From Chroococcidiopsidaceae cyanobacterium CP_BM_RX_35 (GTDB lineage: Bacteria > Cyanobacteriota > Cyanobacteriia > Cyanobacteriales > Chroococcidiopsidaceae): DNA of 6,999 nt. The position numbers and the translations under genes were made by a program. Positions 6,626 through 6,999 of the stretch are shown here, in pieces. Within the stretch, counting starts at the first letter, position 1, and each line of letters starts with the position of its first letter. Location: NCBI GenBank assembly GCA_019242465.1, contig JAFAVL010000730.1, forward strand, positions 1 through 6,999. The letters run 5' to 3'. A model generated the notes under the pieces. The model ran no database searches and had not been told where the DNA came from. It worked only from the letters and a program-made list of their open reading frames with translations.

Positions 6626-6667
6626 AAGGCGAAGAGTGAGCAGGTTTTGAGGTGAAGAGTGAGCAAT
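6626..6667 (+). repeat. Direct repeat at the left end of the IS relic
   Basis: The 12-base core GAAGAGTGAGCA occurs at 6631-6642 and again at 6654-6665, a 23-base period, and both copies are preceded by a similar AGGCG or AGGTG. A shorter copy, TGAGCAATGGCG, follows at 6680-6691. Such iteration would suit repeated transposase-binding sites on about the same face of the helix. Confidence 0.65.
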
Positions 6668-6685
6668 TGGCGCGAATCATGAGCA
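6643..6685 (+). repeat. Left inverted-repeat arm of the IS relic
   Basis: This arm begins GGTTTTGAGGTGAAGAG and ends AATCATGAGCA. It differs from the complement of the right arm at only four of 43 positions (arm positions 7, 26, 27 and 32). Pairing does not continue inward. Confidence 0.8.
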
Positions 6686-6956
6686 ATGGCGAGGAGACAA
6701 CTCGAAAAGCCTTTCCCCATCTGGTAGACTTCTTCAAGATGGTGTAAATTACGTTCTTTATCGCGAGACTGATTGAGCAGAAACGCTCCCTAGACCCCTC
6801 TGGCCGGAAGGATACTGATGGCAGAGGGAGGCAAACCGAGAGCGAACCAGGACGATAGAAGGTGCTGGAACCCGTCAAAAGAAGAACTTAATTTACAACT
6901 TTCAAGAGAAGTATGCTAGTTCTGGAGCGGTTTTTAAGCAGACAAGGAATCATCAG

Positions 6957-6999
6957 TGCTCATGATTAGCGCTGATTGCTCACTCTTCACCTTAAAACC
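6957..6999 (-). repeat. Right inverted-repeat arm of the IS relic
   Basis: This arm begins TGCTCATGATTAGCGC and ends CTTCACCTTAAAACC at the last base of the window. It is the inverted partner of 6643-6685. Because the window stops here, the arm may extend further right. Confidence 0.8.

Larger units (their letters stand above)
6626..6999. mobile_element. Non-autonomous IS relic (MITE-like), cut by the window edge
   Basis: Two 43-base arms (6643-6685 and 6957-6999) are inverted copies matching at 39 of 43 positions, with about 270 bases between them. The left side carries TGAGCA boxes at 6637, 6660 and 6680, and the right side carries complementary boxes at 6957 and 6977. Iterated boxes inside the ends are typical of IS21-family elements and some others. 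The interior has no recognisable transposase or IstB-like ATPase: its frames are short and interrupted. This suggests an internally deleted or MITE-like copy mobilised in trans. The right tip lies at or beyond the window end, so target-site duplications cannot be examined. The family assignment is tentative. Confidence 0.72.

Noticed and set aside
6679..6747. Short + strand frame MSNGEETTRKAFPHLVDFFKMV inside the relic
   Set aside because: It has only 22 codons, starts inside the repeat arm and has no Shine-Dalgarno. The same frame continues past the stop without a recognisable family, so a decayed gene cannot be claimed.
6624..6878. 84-codon open frame on the - strand within the IS relic
   Set aside because: It runs through the left inverted arm and its iterated boxes, has no recognisable motif and has a composition unlike a transposase. 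It is explained by the absence of stops in repeat DNA.

Overview
The window looks like chromosomal DNA from a cyanobacterium. This rests on the resemblance of the proteins (MgtC/SapB, DUF2252, ferritin-VIT fusion, two-domain LCP protein) to cyanobacterial family members, on mostly weak or absent Shine-Dalgarno sequences, and on a degenerate heptamer tandem repeat of a kind known in cyanobacteria. No perfect HIP1 octamer was seen, so the assignment is an inference.

Layout. Positions 2-46 may be the last codons of an upstream + strand gene. Two + strand genes follow: an MgtC/SapB membrane protein (91-786, GTG start with a strong AGGAGG) and a DUF2252 protein (854-2242). DUF2252 meets a - strand gene tail to tail, with only 13 bases between the stop codons. 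Three - strand genes fill 2256-5835. In order of transcription they are an LCP-family glycopolymer transferase with a LytR_C domain (5835-4432), an exported TPR-like/DUF1176-like protein (4249-3503), and a ferritin-like/VIT1-CCC1 fusion of the MbfA type (3386-2256). The gaps of 182 and 116 bases make a single operon possible but not compelling.

From about 5850 to 6625 no convincing gene is seen. The stretch holds several inverted repeats, the best being a perfect 10-bp stem at 6472-6498 with an overlapping alternative stem. From about 6626 to the right edge lies a mobile-element relic: two 43-base arms in inverted orientation match at 39 of 43 positions, and each carries iterated TGAGCA boxes like the multiple terminal repeats of IS21-type elements. 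The interior encodes no recognisable transposase, so it looks like a non-autonomous (MITE-like) or internally deleted copy that is cut by the window edge.

Functionally the genes suggest envelope and metal-stress housekeeping: Mg2+-linked MgtC, iron/manganese handling by the ferritin-VIT fusion, and cell-wall glycopolymer attachment by LCP. There is no defence island or biosynthetic cluster. The most useful leads are the permuted kinase-like motif order in the DUF2252 protein, a Yfr1-complementary sequence over the LCP ribosome binding site, the 6472-6504 RNA-like fold, and the unclassified IS relic.
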